DNA of 64,000 nucleotides, taken from positions 63,394,058 to 63,458,057 of the forward strand of contig NW_026262668.1 in assembly GCF_021869535.1 (NCBI RefSeq), in the 5' to 3' direction. The position numbers were made by a program, and so were the translations under genes. Below the pieces are notes generated by a model that did not search any database, was not told the DNA's origin, and saw nothing but the letters and a program-made list of their open reading frames with translations. Positions within the stretch are counted from its first letter, which is position 1, and each line of letters starts with the position of its first letter. The stretch is from Mytilus californianus (lineage: Eukaryota > Mollusca > Bivalvia > Mytilida > Mytilidae). Shown here piece by piece: positions 12,993-23,567 of the stretch.

Positions 12993-13076
12993 TTTATATA
13001 CTATTATCGCACCACGCCGTCACGTGGTGACCCCCTATGGATCCGTAGGGGGTTAGTAAATTTCATAGGGGGTTCA

Positions 13077-13108
13077 TGACGTCACGTCTACTGTTAATAG
13101 TGACGTCA
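13077..13108. promoter_or_regulatory. two perfect CRE octamers
   Basis: TGACGTCA occurs at 13077-13084 and again at 13101-13108, the consensus palindrome bound by CREB/ATF bZIP factors. A CACGTG E-box core lies nearby (about 13021-13026). The cluster sits upstream of the Naiad frame. Use as its promoter is inference. Confidence 0.4.
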
Positions 13109-13202
13109 TCTATTAATGTTGTTGTGTTTAATTGCCGGTTTATTTCTCTACAAAACACAGCGGAAAAAAGTCTCGCGGGCGATAAATTCGTTATACGGTT
13201 AA

Positions 13203-13316
13203 CTACTGACCCCCTACGGACCATAGAGGGTGAATAAAATCCATAGGAGATTCGGCCTTCGGCCTCACCCCCTATGGATTTTACTCACCCTCTATGGATC
13301 CGTAGGGGGTCAGTAG
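13203..13316. repeat. 114-bp near-perfect palindrome
   Basis: The left arm starts CTACTGACCCCCTACGGA and the right arm ends TCCGTAGGGGGTCAGTAG. The arms are about 53 bp and close on a GGCC-TTC-GGCC tip. Only a few positions differ between arms. A related partial motif lies at 13032-13075 (CCCCCTATGGATCCGTAGGG). A hairpin in RNA or DNA is expected from this sequence. Confidence 0.75.
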
Positions 13317-13357
13317 CGAACCATTTAACTTATAATGGTCGGAACCAGCGGAGAATA

Positions 13358-13687
13358 ATGACTTCTCAAGTGAAGAAAGAATTAAAGCGAGTATTGTCTT
13401 TCAATTTTCTTTGCTTCTTCTTTTCATGTTTTTGTTTAGTAACGTGCAATGACCCTTACAGATATAGCCGGTCATATCCATATTCATTGAAAGGTAATTT
13501 TATCAAATATGCTTCAAATATGCCTCCCCGTGCTTCAGGTTTATGCTCTTATAATATACTAGATTATGGAGTGTGTGTCCGAGCGAGAACTTCTCTAGTT
13601 CATTACTTTAGGAATATTTATCAAAAAGTAGTATTTCAATATTCAGCCCCATTCTACTATTTAGTCAGACGTCAGTCGCTACCCTAA
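13358..13687 (+). CDS. short hypothetical ORF upstream of the Naiad frame
   Basis: A 109-codon frame starting at the ATG in AATAATGACTTCTC, just after the palindrome and ending about 160 bp before the main Naiad start. After a basic start (VKKELKRV) comes a stretch rich in Phe, Cys and Leu (residues about 14-30) that could be a membrane or signal segment. I recognise no domain. It may be an upstream ORF in the element's transcript or a chance frame. The start at 13274 would run through the palindrome and is less likely. Confidence 0.25.
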   Translation: MTSQVKKELKRVLSFNFLCFFFSCFCLVTCNDPYRYSRSYPYSLKGNFIKYASNMPPRASGLCSYNILDYGVCVRARTSLVHYFRNIYQKVVFQYSAPFYYLVRRQSLP

Positions 13688-13847
13688 TATACCCTTTCTT
13701 TTTCGGGTAATTAATACAGATAGCGTTTGACATCTTTAGCCGAACAGATTTATCATTTTTACATAATTTAATTCATTGTATGCTGGTTCATATTCTGGAC
13801 GCCAGTCTTTGCTCCTTTCTAATATAATTCACAAACAAAAAACAAAT

Positions 13848-16800
13848 ATGAAGCTTAGAAATGGAAAAATATTAAATACTAAACTCGTTCAAAGGGTATC
13901 TACACGTCTCAATCTTCAAAATCGCTTATCTAAAAATACTACCATCGCTAACATTTTTAACAATAAAAATCGTGGTTACCCTTCTATCGATAAGTGTCAT
14001 GCCAAAAAATGACTTACATGTCCCCGTCTTTCCACCAACAATACGGTAAGGTCCACGTTTAATGGTCGCACATTTTCTTTAAATTTTGAAACTGATATAA
14101 CTTGAAAAACGAACAGTATAATTTATTTACTCACATGAAACAAACCGGGATGCGGTATTCAGTACGTAGGTGAAACTGGACGATATTTATCTAAACGCAC
14201 TCAAGAACATCTGTATCGTTTTAAAAGACCAAATAAATTCAAAAGTATCATTTATCAACACCTTAAGAAGCACAATCATCCTTTTAAATATTTAGCAGTT
14301 CAACCTTTAGAAGTAGTAAATAAGCAGCCTGGTGAATCTCATTCAAAGTTTGTACGATCGCGGAAAATAATTGAATTAAATTGGATTAAAAAATTACAGA
14401 CAGTCTACCCTCTCGGTCTTAATGATAATATCATGGGAATTGGTAATATATCAAGAACCGATTCTGTTAACATTTTGGATATAGTTTCTAAAACTGTTCG
14501 TAAAAACCGTTCTCATGGTCGTAGAAAAAATCGCAATCAAAGAAAATTTCGGACCAATCATACCAATATTTCGGACCTAATTTCTATTTCAAAAAACAAC
14601 GGCAGACATTATCTGTTAACAAAGCTCTGTTCATTACCGGTTAATAAGTTAAATAAAATTTTAGAGGATTGCAACACAATTTCATATAGCAGTCCTAAGT
14701 ATGAAATCATTCAAATTATAATGGCATATTGTTATTCTAAACTGTTTCCTAAAATTGATCGCCCTGAAGATCATAAAAAACAGTTTATTAAAATTAAGTA
14801 TGTCAATAAAGGTTTTGATTTTGTAAATATTGCCGGTATTTTTAACGACCATTCTGTTAAAGAACAAATTCCGGGATATTTTGATAATACTGAGCTCCCT
14901 CTTATTTGTTATATTTACAAGAAATCTACCCGGAAATTTGTGTTTAATTATAGCCAATTGTGTAAAGATGTTAATATCAGTGAAAATACACCTACTTCAT
15001 GTAATTGCAGTAATTCCGAATACATTTATGGACCCATTTCCCATGTTATAACAGGAGATCTTAACATCGTTCAAGACCGAGAGTTAAAATCATTCCTCAG
15101 TAAAGGACCTAAATATCGTCCCCCGTCAATTATTAATTGGAATGAGTGTCGTAATATCATCCACGACTCACTCCATACTTACTGTTTGAAATGGATAAAA
15201 CGGGAAAAAGCTGACAAAAAATCTTTGGACTCTTTTTTTAAATCAGTAATGAACATAGTTGATATACGTATTCAACATTTTAAAGAACATTTTACTCTTA
15301 ACAATAACCACAATAAACCTATTTCTCGTATCAAACATAAACTAAAAGAACTAGCCAAGGAATTTGTTTTTGTCCCGGCCGATAAAGCTGCTAATAATAT
15401 TATTATTGTTTGACGTAAATTTTACATTGAGGTTCTGAAAAAAGAAATCACCAATTCACCAACATTCCAACTGACTCCATTTTCAGAAAACGACATCTGT
15501 AACAAACATAAACTTTTAGCTACCGCTTTACAAGCAGAACCAAATACAATGAAAGTCCCAACTATGTATTGGCTTCCGAAGCTACACAAAATACCTTACA
15601 AATATAGATTCATTTCGTCTTCAAGCCATTGTTCCACTACTAAATTGTCTATTCTTCTTACCAGTACACTTGGTACAATCAAAAACCTGATAATAAATTG
15701 TTCAAATAAGGCCTTCGAAAATAGTGGAATTAATTACTTTTGGAGTGTCAAGAACTCGTTGGAAGTACTTGATAAATTGCATGCATATATTGGTGATTTT
15801 GAATCTGTTCAAAGTTTTGATTTTTCTACCCTATATACCACATTGCCTCACATTCTCATTAAGAAAAAATTCACACACCTAATTAAATGGGCATTTAAAA
15901 AGTCAGAATGTGAATATATATGTTCAAACTCTTTTAGGTCATTTTTTAGTAGCAATAAACAAAAAAACTATGTCAATTGGACATGCTTTGATACTATATA
16001 TGCCCTTGAATTTTTACTAGATAACATTTTTGTTCGCTTTGGAGATTCCGTATATCGTCAGGTTATCGGAATTCCAATGGGGACTAACTGTGCACCACTT
16101 ATTGCGGACCTTTTTTTGTATTGCTATGAGTTACAATTTATGACAAAAATCAGTAAAGACCCATCGAAACAACATCTGATACACAAATTTAATAATACTT
16201 TTAGATATTTGGATGATATTTTGGCTCTCAATAATGACGACTTCAGTACGTATACTAAAGAAATTTATCCTGTTGAACTTACTTTAAATAAAGCTAATAC
16301 TAACAATGACCACTGCCCTTTCCTCGATCTTGATATCTATATCATTAACGGAAAGCTTAATACTAAAATATATGATAAAAGAGATGATTTTTCATTTCCT
16401 ATCGTTAATTATCCATTTTTAGATGGTGACGTTCCCTTGTCACCATCTTACGGTGTTTATATATCTCAACTTGTACGATTCGCTCGTGTATGTAACAATG
16501 TTTTAGATTTTAACGAGAGAAATTTATGTATTACTGAAAAATTATTACACCAGGGTTTTCGATATCACAAACTAGTCAAAACATTTACTAAATTTTATCA
16601 TCGGTATAAGGACATCATTCGTAAATATAGCTCAACATGCAGACTTCTTATACGTTCAGGTATTTCACATCCAATTTTTTATGGAAATATTCTTTATAAA
16701 GCACAAAAATGTCAGTATTCACCTCTGAAACTAACAAAACCTTTAAATAGACTTATCAAGAAGGGATATAGTTACGATACTGTTGTCAGGTCATTAAAGA

Positions 16801-16856
16801 TTGCATATTTTGGCGTTAATATTGATTCACTTATAGGGTCTTTGCATCGGCACTAA
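13848..16856 (+). CDS. Naiad GIY-YIG endonuclease-reverse transcriptase, putative selenoprotein
   Basis: A 1002-residue frame from ATG 13848 (MKLRNGK) to TAA 16854-16856. It contains four in-frame TGA codons (14010, 14103, 14136, 15411; residues 55, 86, 97, 522) and no other stop or frameshift. Domains in order: Cys-rich N-terminus; GIY-YIG endonuclease with IIYLL and GIQYVGETGR (about residues 90-190); a linker CxC motif, SCNCSN (about 383-388); ADKAANN; then RT with motif A FDFSTLYTT, motif B GIPMGTNCAPL and motif C YLDD. The TGAs replace Cys in the contexts KK-LTC, DIT-KT, LLT-NKPGCG and IIV-RKFY. Naiads with several selenocysteines are published for clams and spiders. Sec insertion here is inferred from TGA positions plus the SECIS-like stem downstream. 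The alternative is four independent nonsense mutations, which I consider unlikely. Confidence 0.88.
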
Positions 16857-16902
16857 ACACATTTATTTAAAAACCAGTTGTTGGCATGACACGGGTTATG
16901 TT

Positions 16903-16978
16903 CTTCTCATATATGTTATGATGGTATGATACTAAACCCCTAACGGGAAGGATTGTGCCTGATATTCATATGATGAAG
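16903..16978 (+). promoter_or_regulatory. SECIS element, type II (predicted)
   Basis: Starts about 45 nt after the Naiad stop. Quartet strand ATGAT (16918-16922) and partner TGAT (16960-16963) flank an 11-bp stem, GGTATGATACT (16923-16933) with AGGATTGTGCC (16949-16959). The stem has one A-G mismatch and three wobble pairs. The apical part starts with AAA and holds CCC and GGG separated by a short loop, giving the extra mini-stem of a type II SECIS. Below the core, ATATG (16911-16915) can pair with CATAT (16967-16971), and CTTC with GAAG. Every required SECIS feature is present: the ATGA/TGA core, an A-rich apical bulge and a stem of suitable length. Pairing was done by eye. Confidence 0.8.
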
Positions 16979-17589
16979 ACATAATCTTTCAATCAGTTTA
17001 ATTGAAGTCTGGAGCTGGCATGTCAGTTAACTGCTAGTAGTCTGTTGTTATTTATGTATTATTGTCATTTTGTTTATTTTCTTTGGTTACATCTTCTGAC
17101 ATCAGACTCGGACTTCTCTTGAACTGAATTTTAATGTGCGTATTGTTATGTGTTTACTTTTCTACATTGGCTAGAGGTATAGGGGGAGGGTTGAGATCTC
17201 ATAAACATGTTTAACCCCGCCGCATTTTTGCGCCTGTCCCAAGTCAGGAGCCTCTAGCCTTTGTTAGTCTTGTATTATTTTTAATTTTAGTTTCTTGTGT
17301 ACAATTTGGAGTTTAGTATGGCGTTCATTATCACTGAACTAGTATATATATTTGTTTAGGGGCCAGCTGAAGGACGCCTCCGGGTGCGGGAATTTCTCGC
17401 TGCATTGAAGACCTGTTGGTGACCTTCTGCTGTTGTCTGTTCTATGGTCGGGTTGTTGTCTCTTTGACACATTCCCCATTTCCATTCTCAATTTTATTCA
17501 AAGATTCTTTTATATTGAATGTTTCTGTTACAATGTAGCAATGCCGTTTTAAGAACACCGACAGGCAAAATAGTAATCTCAGGTCAAGC

Positions 17590-17670
17590 AAACCAGTCAT
17601 CTGTCAGGCAAACCAGTCATCTGTCAGGCAAACTGGTTATCTGTCAGGCAAACCAGCCATCTGTCAGGCA
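17590..17670 (+). repeat. 20-bp minisatellite, about four units
   Basis: The unit AAACCAGTCATCTGTCAGGC repeats in tandem with a few substitutions, directly 3' of the Naiad tail. The overlapping short reading frame (17519-17704) is a result of the repeat. Confidence 0.75.
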
Positions 17671-17699
17671 AATAAATAAACAAGTAAATAAGCAACAAA

Positions 17700-19180
17700 A
17701 TTAGGAATTTGTTAGTATAAAACATTAATAATTAGGAGTTGTTATAGAGTGGCATATTCAAATATGCACAGAAAGAAGTAAAGGGCACTAGGTTTAAACT
17801 ATATCTGAATAAATAAAAATAAGCATTTTTTTTTAAAATATTTTCTAACCAAATAATTAGAATATAATTTTAGGATGAGGGTCTCAACCTTCATCCTCAC
17901 GTTGGTAGACAAAGTATATATATGACATATATGGCAAATTAATGTCATGCACCATCATTGTGCTTTGAACATTAAAATATTTTATGGAATATAAAATATA
18001 ACATAATACACATAACTTATAAGAAATGAATAGTATATATTTCACAAAATTATATTATTTTTATCTAAATATATGTCTCTATTTCTATGAAAGTTAGTCG
18101 GTTTAGAGTATGAACTAGAGAGGCCCTCATAGGGGGTCCCACTAATCACATAATCACCATTTTTCCCCGAATTTGGTAATCAGAAAATGATTTTCTTTAG
18201 TAATCAAATAATCATGAACTAAAAGCTTGGTAATCATTTAATAATATAATTTAATTTAAAATGTTTAATAACAAAAAAGCTTCAACTCTTGGTCTTCTCT
18301 GGCATGTCTTAAATTGCTCGTTTACTTCTTCTATCAATTTTTTTTAGGAAGCTCTTCTTCCTCATCCATCTCCTCGGGTGAAACAGAATCACCTGCATGC
18401 ATCTTTTGCTGATGGAAAACTGTTGTGTACAATTCTGATGTAAGTATAATTGTATCTGATCTTCATTCTCAACATCTTCAAGCTCTATTGTTCCTAAGGG
18501 AGCAACCATTTGAGTCTCTCGGATGGGGCAGGTATTTGTACCCCAAGTCCATCCTTTTTTTAAACAGACCAGAAAACATGCCTTTATTCGTGGCCACTCA
18601 CAAACACAATTATATTTTCAACATTTATTAAAACATTTTTTTTACACTTTTATAGTTTTATGTTGTTTTAAAATATTAATTTAACTTGAATTTATACGAG
18701 TTCACTAAATAATCATGTATATACCAAGCCAAGTCAGTTTATATCTTGTTTCTCGCCTGACTATTCAAAAGGCCAGGAGAGCTTTGGCCATCATTTGTCG
18801 TCTTTGATAGATCAGGTTGACTGATAAGCTGTCTATATAAAGTAATGGGACAATGGCATGAAGACATCACCAAATCACCCATATGCAACACACTAAAAGA
18901 CATCCAGAGCTTACCACATGGTCTTCAACTGACAGGAATTACCCACCAACAGGCAGTCAGCTCTGGTTGGCTCTAAACACTAATCCAAGGGCACAGCAAA
19001 ATGTCAAATATCCAATTAAAATTGGTTGACATGGGAGGAAACATTGGAATTTCTCTTTTTTTCAAGTCTCTGCCTTGAACATGTTGAGGGAGGAAAAATT
19101 TTCAAGACACCCTTCCTAAGACATAAAAATTTCAATCCCCTCAATATTTTTCAATACATTTATTCTTTATAACAAAAATA
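17700..19180. other. intergenic, no gene seen
   Basis: AT-rich. A stretch at about 18140-18240 repeats the phrase GTAATCA many times. The two short frames near 18309-18631 overlap on opposite strands and match no family I know. Confidence 0.4.
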
Positions 19181-19560
19181 AAGAGAGGTGGTATGATTGC
19201 CAATGAGACAACTATCCACCAAAGTCCAAATGAAGTGGTTGTAAGCAATTGTAGGCAACCGTACGACCTTCAACAATGAGAAAAACCCATACGGTATAGT
19301 TGGCTATAAAAGGCCCTAACAAGAAAAATATGAAACAATTTTATTGAGAAAAAATAACACAGTAGTTTACGAAAAACAAATATGACAGACATCAACCAAC
19401 TACAACCACTGAACTACAGGCTCCTGACTTGGGACAGGCACATACAGTATGTGGCGGTGTTAAACATGTTTGTTAGCGCTCAACCCTCTCCTAACCTGGG
19501 ACAGTTTTGTTACAGCACAAAATAAGAACAAATAATAAAAATCAGTTGAAAAGGGCTTAG
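19181..19560 (-). repeat. dispersed 3'-tail repeat, family 2 (inverted copy)
   Basis: Carries GGTATGATTGCCAATGAGAC at its left end, then CTATAAAAGGCCCTAAC, GGCTCCTGACTTGGGACAGG and TTAAACATGTTTGTTAGCGC. This is the reverse complement of the order seen at 12590-12992. The CTGTCCCAAGTCAGGAGCC phrase is also present in the Naiad 3' region at about 17234. Confidence 0.65.
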
Positions 19561-20429
19561 CTCATCAGATCGATACAAAACAGAAAACATCTAACAAAAA
19601 CACAGACCGGACGTGGCAGGGTATTTATACATCCTTAAGAAACAAAAAAGGACACAAAGTACAGATCTGAGAGTAATCGCAGTTTCTGACAGCTAGTTCA
19701 AATCCAATAACAACTAATAAAAAAATAATTTATCTGAGACTAAAATATCAATCAGTACACACCGAACATCTAATAGATTATGTGTAAAGACGTCATTTAA
19801 CAGTCAGAAAAGACATGACCTTGCAATTGTGCAATGCCAAAATATAGGTATCAACAGATTGTATAGTACCTTGATGTGTATAACAATTATATTAAGTATG
19901 ATTTTAATTTATTGATAACAAAATCAATATTTATACCAATAAAAAACAATATTCAAAGATATGATAACAGTGTGCAATTGGTAACCTTTTAAAATAAGTT
20001 TTTTTAAATGATTGATAAGTTTACCCGGATCGTTTTTAATTTACATGCATACAATTTCTATTTATATTATTTTTGATAAATACAATATTGCATAAGTAGT
20101 GGAAATAGATCTTCAAGTGAGAGAATGTGTTTGTGACTTCAGGGAACATTATTTGGATATAGATATAAGAAGATATGCATGTTATGGTCTCATTGAGATT
20201 TCCCAGACCTTCATTTAGCACATTTTTCAAATCCTTTATTAAAGAATTAAGCTAGTAAATTAACTTCAGAATAAAATACTAAATTGGACGAACCAAACTA
20301 ATTAAAATATATATCTCCGATTTCGTTATACTTATATGTGTAATAGCACGTTAATATAGATATGGGGTTTGAATACGATTGCTGGACGAACGCGTTCAAT
20401 CTTAGAATCAAAAGAAGACTTACAAAAAA

Positions 20430-20864
20430 ATATTAAACAAATTTGGAGAGTACTGTAATATATGAAGATTAAAGGTAAATGTTAATAAAACCAAAGTCAT
20501 GGTATTTTCAAGGGGAAGGGCTAGTGCAGATTTGAAGTTTTCTTTAAATGCATGGGACAGATATATATAGATATAGCTCATGAATTTAACTATCTTTGAA
20601 ATACTATTAAGCAGGACCGGCAATTTCAGTAAAGCAATTAAAAAGCAAGCAGAGAAGGCAACAAAAGCAATGTATGAGGTTTTAAAAAGAGGGCGCATTC
20701 ATAATTTATCAATCGAATGTCAAGTAGAACTGTTAAATAAAATGGTAAAGCCAATTCTTTTGTATGGCTCAGATGTATTGGGATTTTGTAAAAATATTCA
20801 ATGCATCGAAAGGGTACAATTACGATTTTGTAAAGTTGAACTTTATCCACTCCAATTTATATGA
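20430..20864 (+). pseudogene. LINE reverse transcriptase C-terminal fragment
   Basis: Translation gives KVNVNKTKVMVFSRG in one frame and, after an in-frame stop near 20570, an Ala/Lys-rich helix region followed by MVKPILLYGSDVLGF. These are typical of the thumb and post-RT region of APE-type non-LTR retrotransposons. No catalytic motif is left. The frame ends at 20864 shortly after an IERVQLRF motif. It is a dead 5'-truncated remnant, and the clade cannot be assigned. Confidence 0.6.
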
Positions 20865-20869
20865 TTTAT

Positions 20870-23560
20870 GTTGAACTTGGCATTTACCCTGTTCAACTAG
20901 TTATCAAACTAATTAAAAAATGATTGCATATTGTACACGACTTTTATCTGGAAAGGATTCAAAACTATCTTATTTAGCGTTTCAATTATTATACAAATTG
21001 TCGGTCAACAATCATTTTGAATCGCCATGGTAAAAGTTTATAAGTAATGTTTTCATTAGATTACTCTCACTTTATTTTTACAATATTAATCACTTTGTTT
21101 TTACAATATTAAACACAAAAAGGACAACGAGATGGATCGTGTGTATATAATCTATCCTTTATTCAAGATTGATTCAGATGGCGCTTTTTAATCGTTTCCT
21201 GTTTATCCACAGAATACGACGAACAAGCGTGAAAATTTATAACTGACTCGTTACTTTGTGGAGAGTTTATACCTCAAACATTTCATAGGTATTGCCCAAT
21301 CAAAAAGTCCTTTGTCTCATCTTATTATTTTAAAACAAAACAATTTCAGAAAGTCTCCTCGATACTCTAATGATGTTCAAATCAAATCGAACTTGCAACT
21401 GTGTCAAAATTTCTAACAATCAAATTATCAATAGGACCTTTATGCATACATTTTGTACATGTAGACCAAGGATTTGTATAGTCTCACTCTACAAATCCTT
21501 GACGTAGACAAACCAAAAGTGAAATTACTTATAGATCGGCTTTGTTAGATGAAAAAGATCGATTCTGCAGTATCAATCCTTTGATCATTTTATTGCAATT
21601 AAATATATTCAATCTTAGACTTAGGTTCATGTTTAAAAGAATGAAATTATATACAGGCTACACCTAAGTCTGATAACTTATTTCATTTGTCAGAATGTCT
21701 GTTCCTTTTTTTAACATAAGTTAAGGGAACAGACTTACCAGACTAAAAAAATGTAAAAAATGGCCATGTTTACACCAGCATTTTTACAGGATTGAAATTA
21801 AATAATTGAGAATGATTTAAATGGTAGCAGTGTCTAATTTTGTAACTTTACAAAGCATTCTTTTTAATATTTAATAGATTTCTATATAGTCTGGAATAGC
21901 CATTTAATAGGTGGATATTACATGTACCTCAATTCACATATACACACAATTCTGTTAATTTCAATTGTCTGGTATTCCATTCATTACATTAACATATTGT
22001 TCAATGAAAGGACCAACCTGCCAGCATAGTAATCTGTCATTTGATATACTGGAATAACAAATTAATATATATGTTATTTTCTTCATAATGTATAAACATT
22101 AATTGTGTGTGTCCAAAGTGCATTTCTTGATAAATCTTCAAGATTTTTTTTTTAAATTCTTTAAATGAAATTTGCATGTTGTTTTTGCTAATTTCATCTC
22201 CAGCTTTGATGTTTGCTCATTAATATTAAGGACATGTAGTTGATGCATTAATTTCAATTTAAGGAGTTTAACTCCGCTGACTGGTCTCATTTTTGTGGCG
22301 ATTGACCTAATGATATGTGCAATGACAATTGACATGTGGGGGAGGGGGATGTTTTGTTACCTTCTATGGCAGACGAACTTTGAGATTGGTGCATTCTCAC
22401 ATCTAATGCCGCACTTCGTGATAGAAATTAAGAAAACTGACGCCTCCCTACTTGACGTACATAGAAAGTGTGAATTTTCAGCTCTTAAAGTTATTGTTAT
22501 TTTTCTGTCATTTCCTTATTTCTTACAACACTGGAGCTGCTTGCTGGTCTAGCATTATCTGAATCAAAATATGTATTGACACAGATTATGCTCATCAGTA
22601 TAAACTTCTGGCATTGAATGTTTAAATGGACAGAAAGAAACCAAGGAACAGAAATAATTTGAATTTCTGCTTTATGCCAAATTATGGTTAAATTTTACCG
22701 TGGGTAATACAAGGGAAAAAACCCTTGTGACAGAAACTAACTATAAACATGGTTATTACTAAGGCTAGTACATGAGGCCTGGACTCATTATTTTCAAACC
22801 TGTGAGTCCAATGATGCATCAAATTGTTAAATGTTGTATCCGTTGAGCCAAGATATCATTTTATAGCATAAGTTTAAAATTAATCTAAATTTGATGTCAT
22901 TTACTTGTTCTCTTTTATAATTGAGACTTCAATAATAAATTATTATAAATTATATGATTTCAGTTCTTGTTTGCTGATAAAGCAAAAAACATTTGTTACA
23001 AATTCACAAAGATATCATGATTGATATCAACAAAATTGCTGGACAAGATCTTAGAAGCTGATGCCTACATAACATTTGTATGTGTCTATTGTTTAGATTT
23101 CTTCTTTTTTGAAACCACAAATTTCATGATCTGTCATTTCCTAATCAAATCATGCCCTAAGCATGCTTAGCATGCTGATTGTCTTAAGCACTCCCAAGAC
23201 TCCTCACCTATTTTTTGTGCCTCTTCCTGCAGACATTTCTCTTTTTGCTTTATGTCAATCTAACCCCTGGATTTTATATATTTGACATGATAAATGTAAC
23301 TTATTCTAAACTGATGCCTTGAACTTGTGTATATGATTGAAACAGAAAGAAAATCAGTAAACAAATATTTTTGCAGATGACCAATTCAACAAGTTTAGAT
23401 TACAATTTATTTTGAATTTGATCAACACAGTTTTGATATGTTCAGTGCTGGCCAAGATCATGAAGATAGTTTAAATTAAAATTTTCAAGTTCTTTGAATG
23501 TTAGTTCGTGCACATTTTGTTTTATCTTTTTAGATGACCTGATTTGCAGAGTTAACAATC
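20870..23560. other. upstream region of PRPF38B, no gene seen
   Basis: No supported coding sequence. It includes a small perfect inverted repeat at about 21464-21501 (CAAGGATTTGT with ACAAATCCTTG). The PRPF38B promoter and any 5' UTR exon must lie here, but I cannot place them. Confidence 0.4.
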
Positions 23561-23567
23561 AGTGATT

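Larger units (their letters stand above)
13008..17497 (+). mobile_element. Naiad-type Penelope-like retroelement with in-frame TGA codons
   Basis: A Penelope-like element with the endonuclease in front of the reverse transcriptase, unlike canonical Penelope, where GIY-YIG is C-terminal. The coding frame is 13848-16856, followed by a 3' region of about 640 bp ending in CATTTCCATTCTCAATTTTA. The same 3' terminus is reached by the second copy near 63609, which fixes the 3' border. The 5' border is uncertain: 13008-13320 holds palindromes and two CRE octamers that may belong to the element or to a repeat beside it. I did not find a clear pseudo-LTR. Confidence 0.85.

Noticed and set aside
14682..14957. 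Minus-strand and alternative-frame ORFs inside the Naiad
   Set aside because: They overlap the conserved main frame and carry no family motif.
14010..15413. Reading the Naiad as a pseudogene broken by nonsense mutations
   Set aside because: All four stops are TGA at cysteine sites, there is no TAA/TAG or frameshift over 3 kb, and a SECIS-like stem follows the frame. The second copy shows what real decay looks like.
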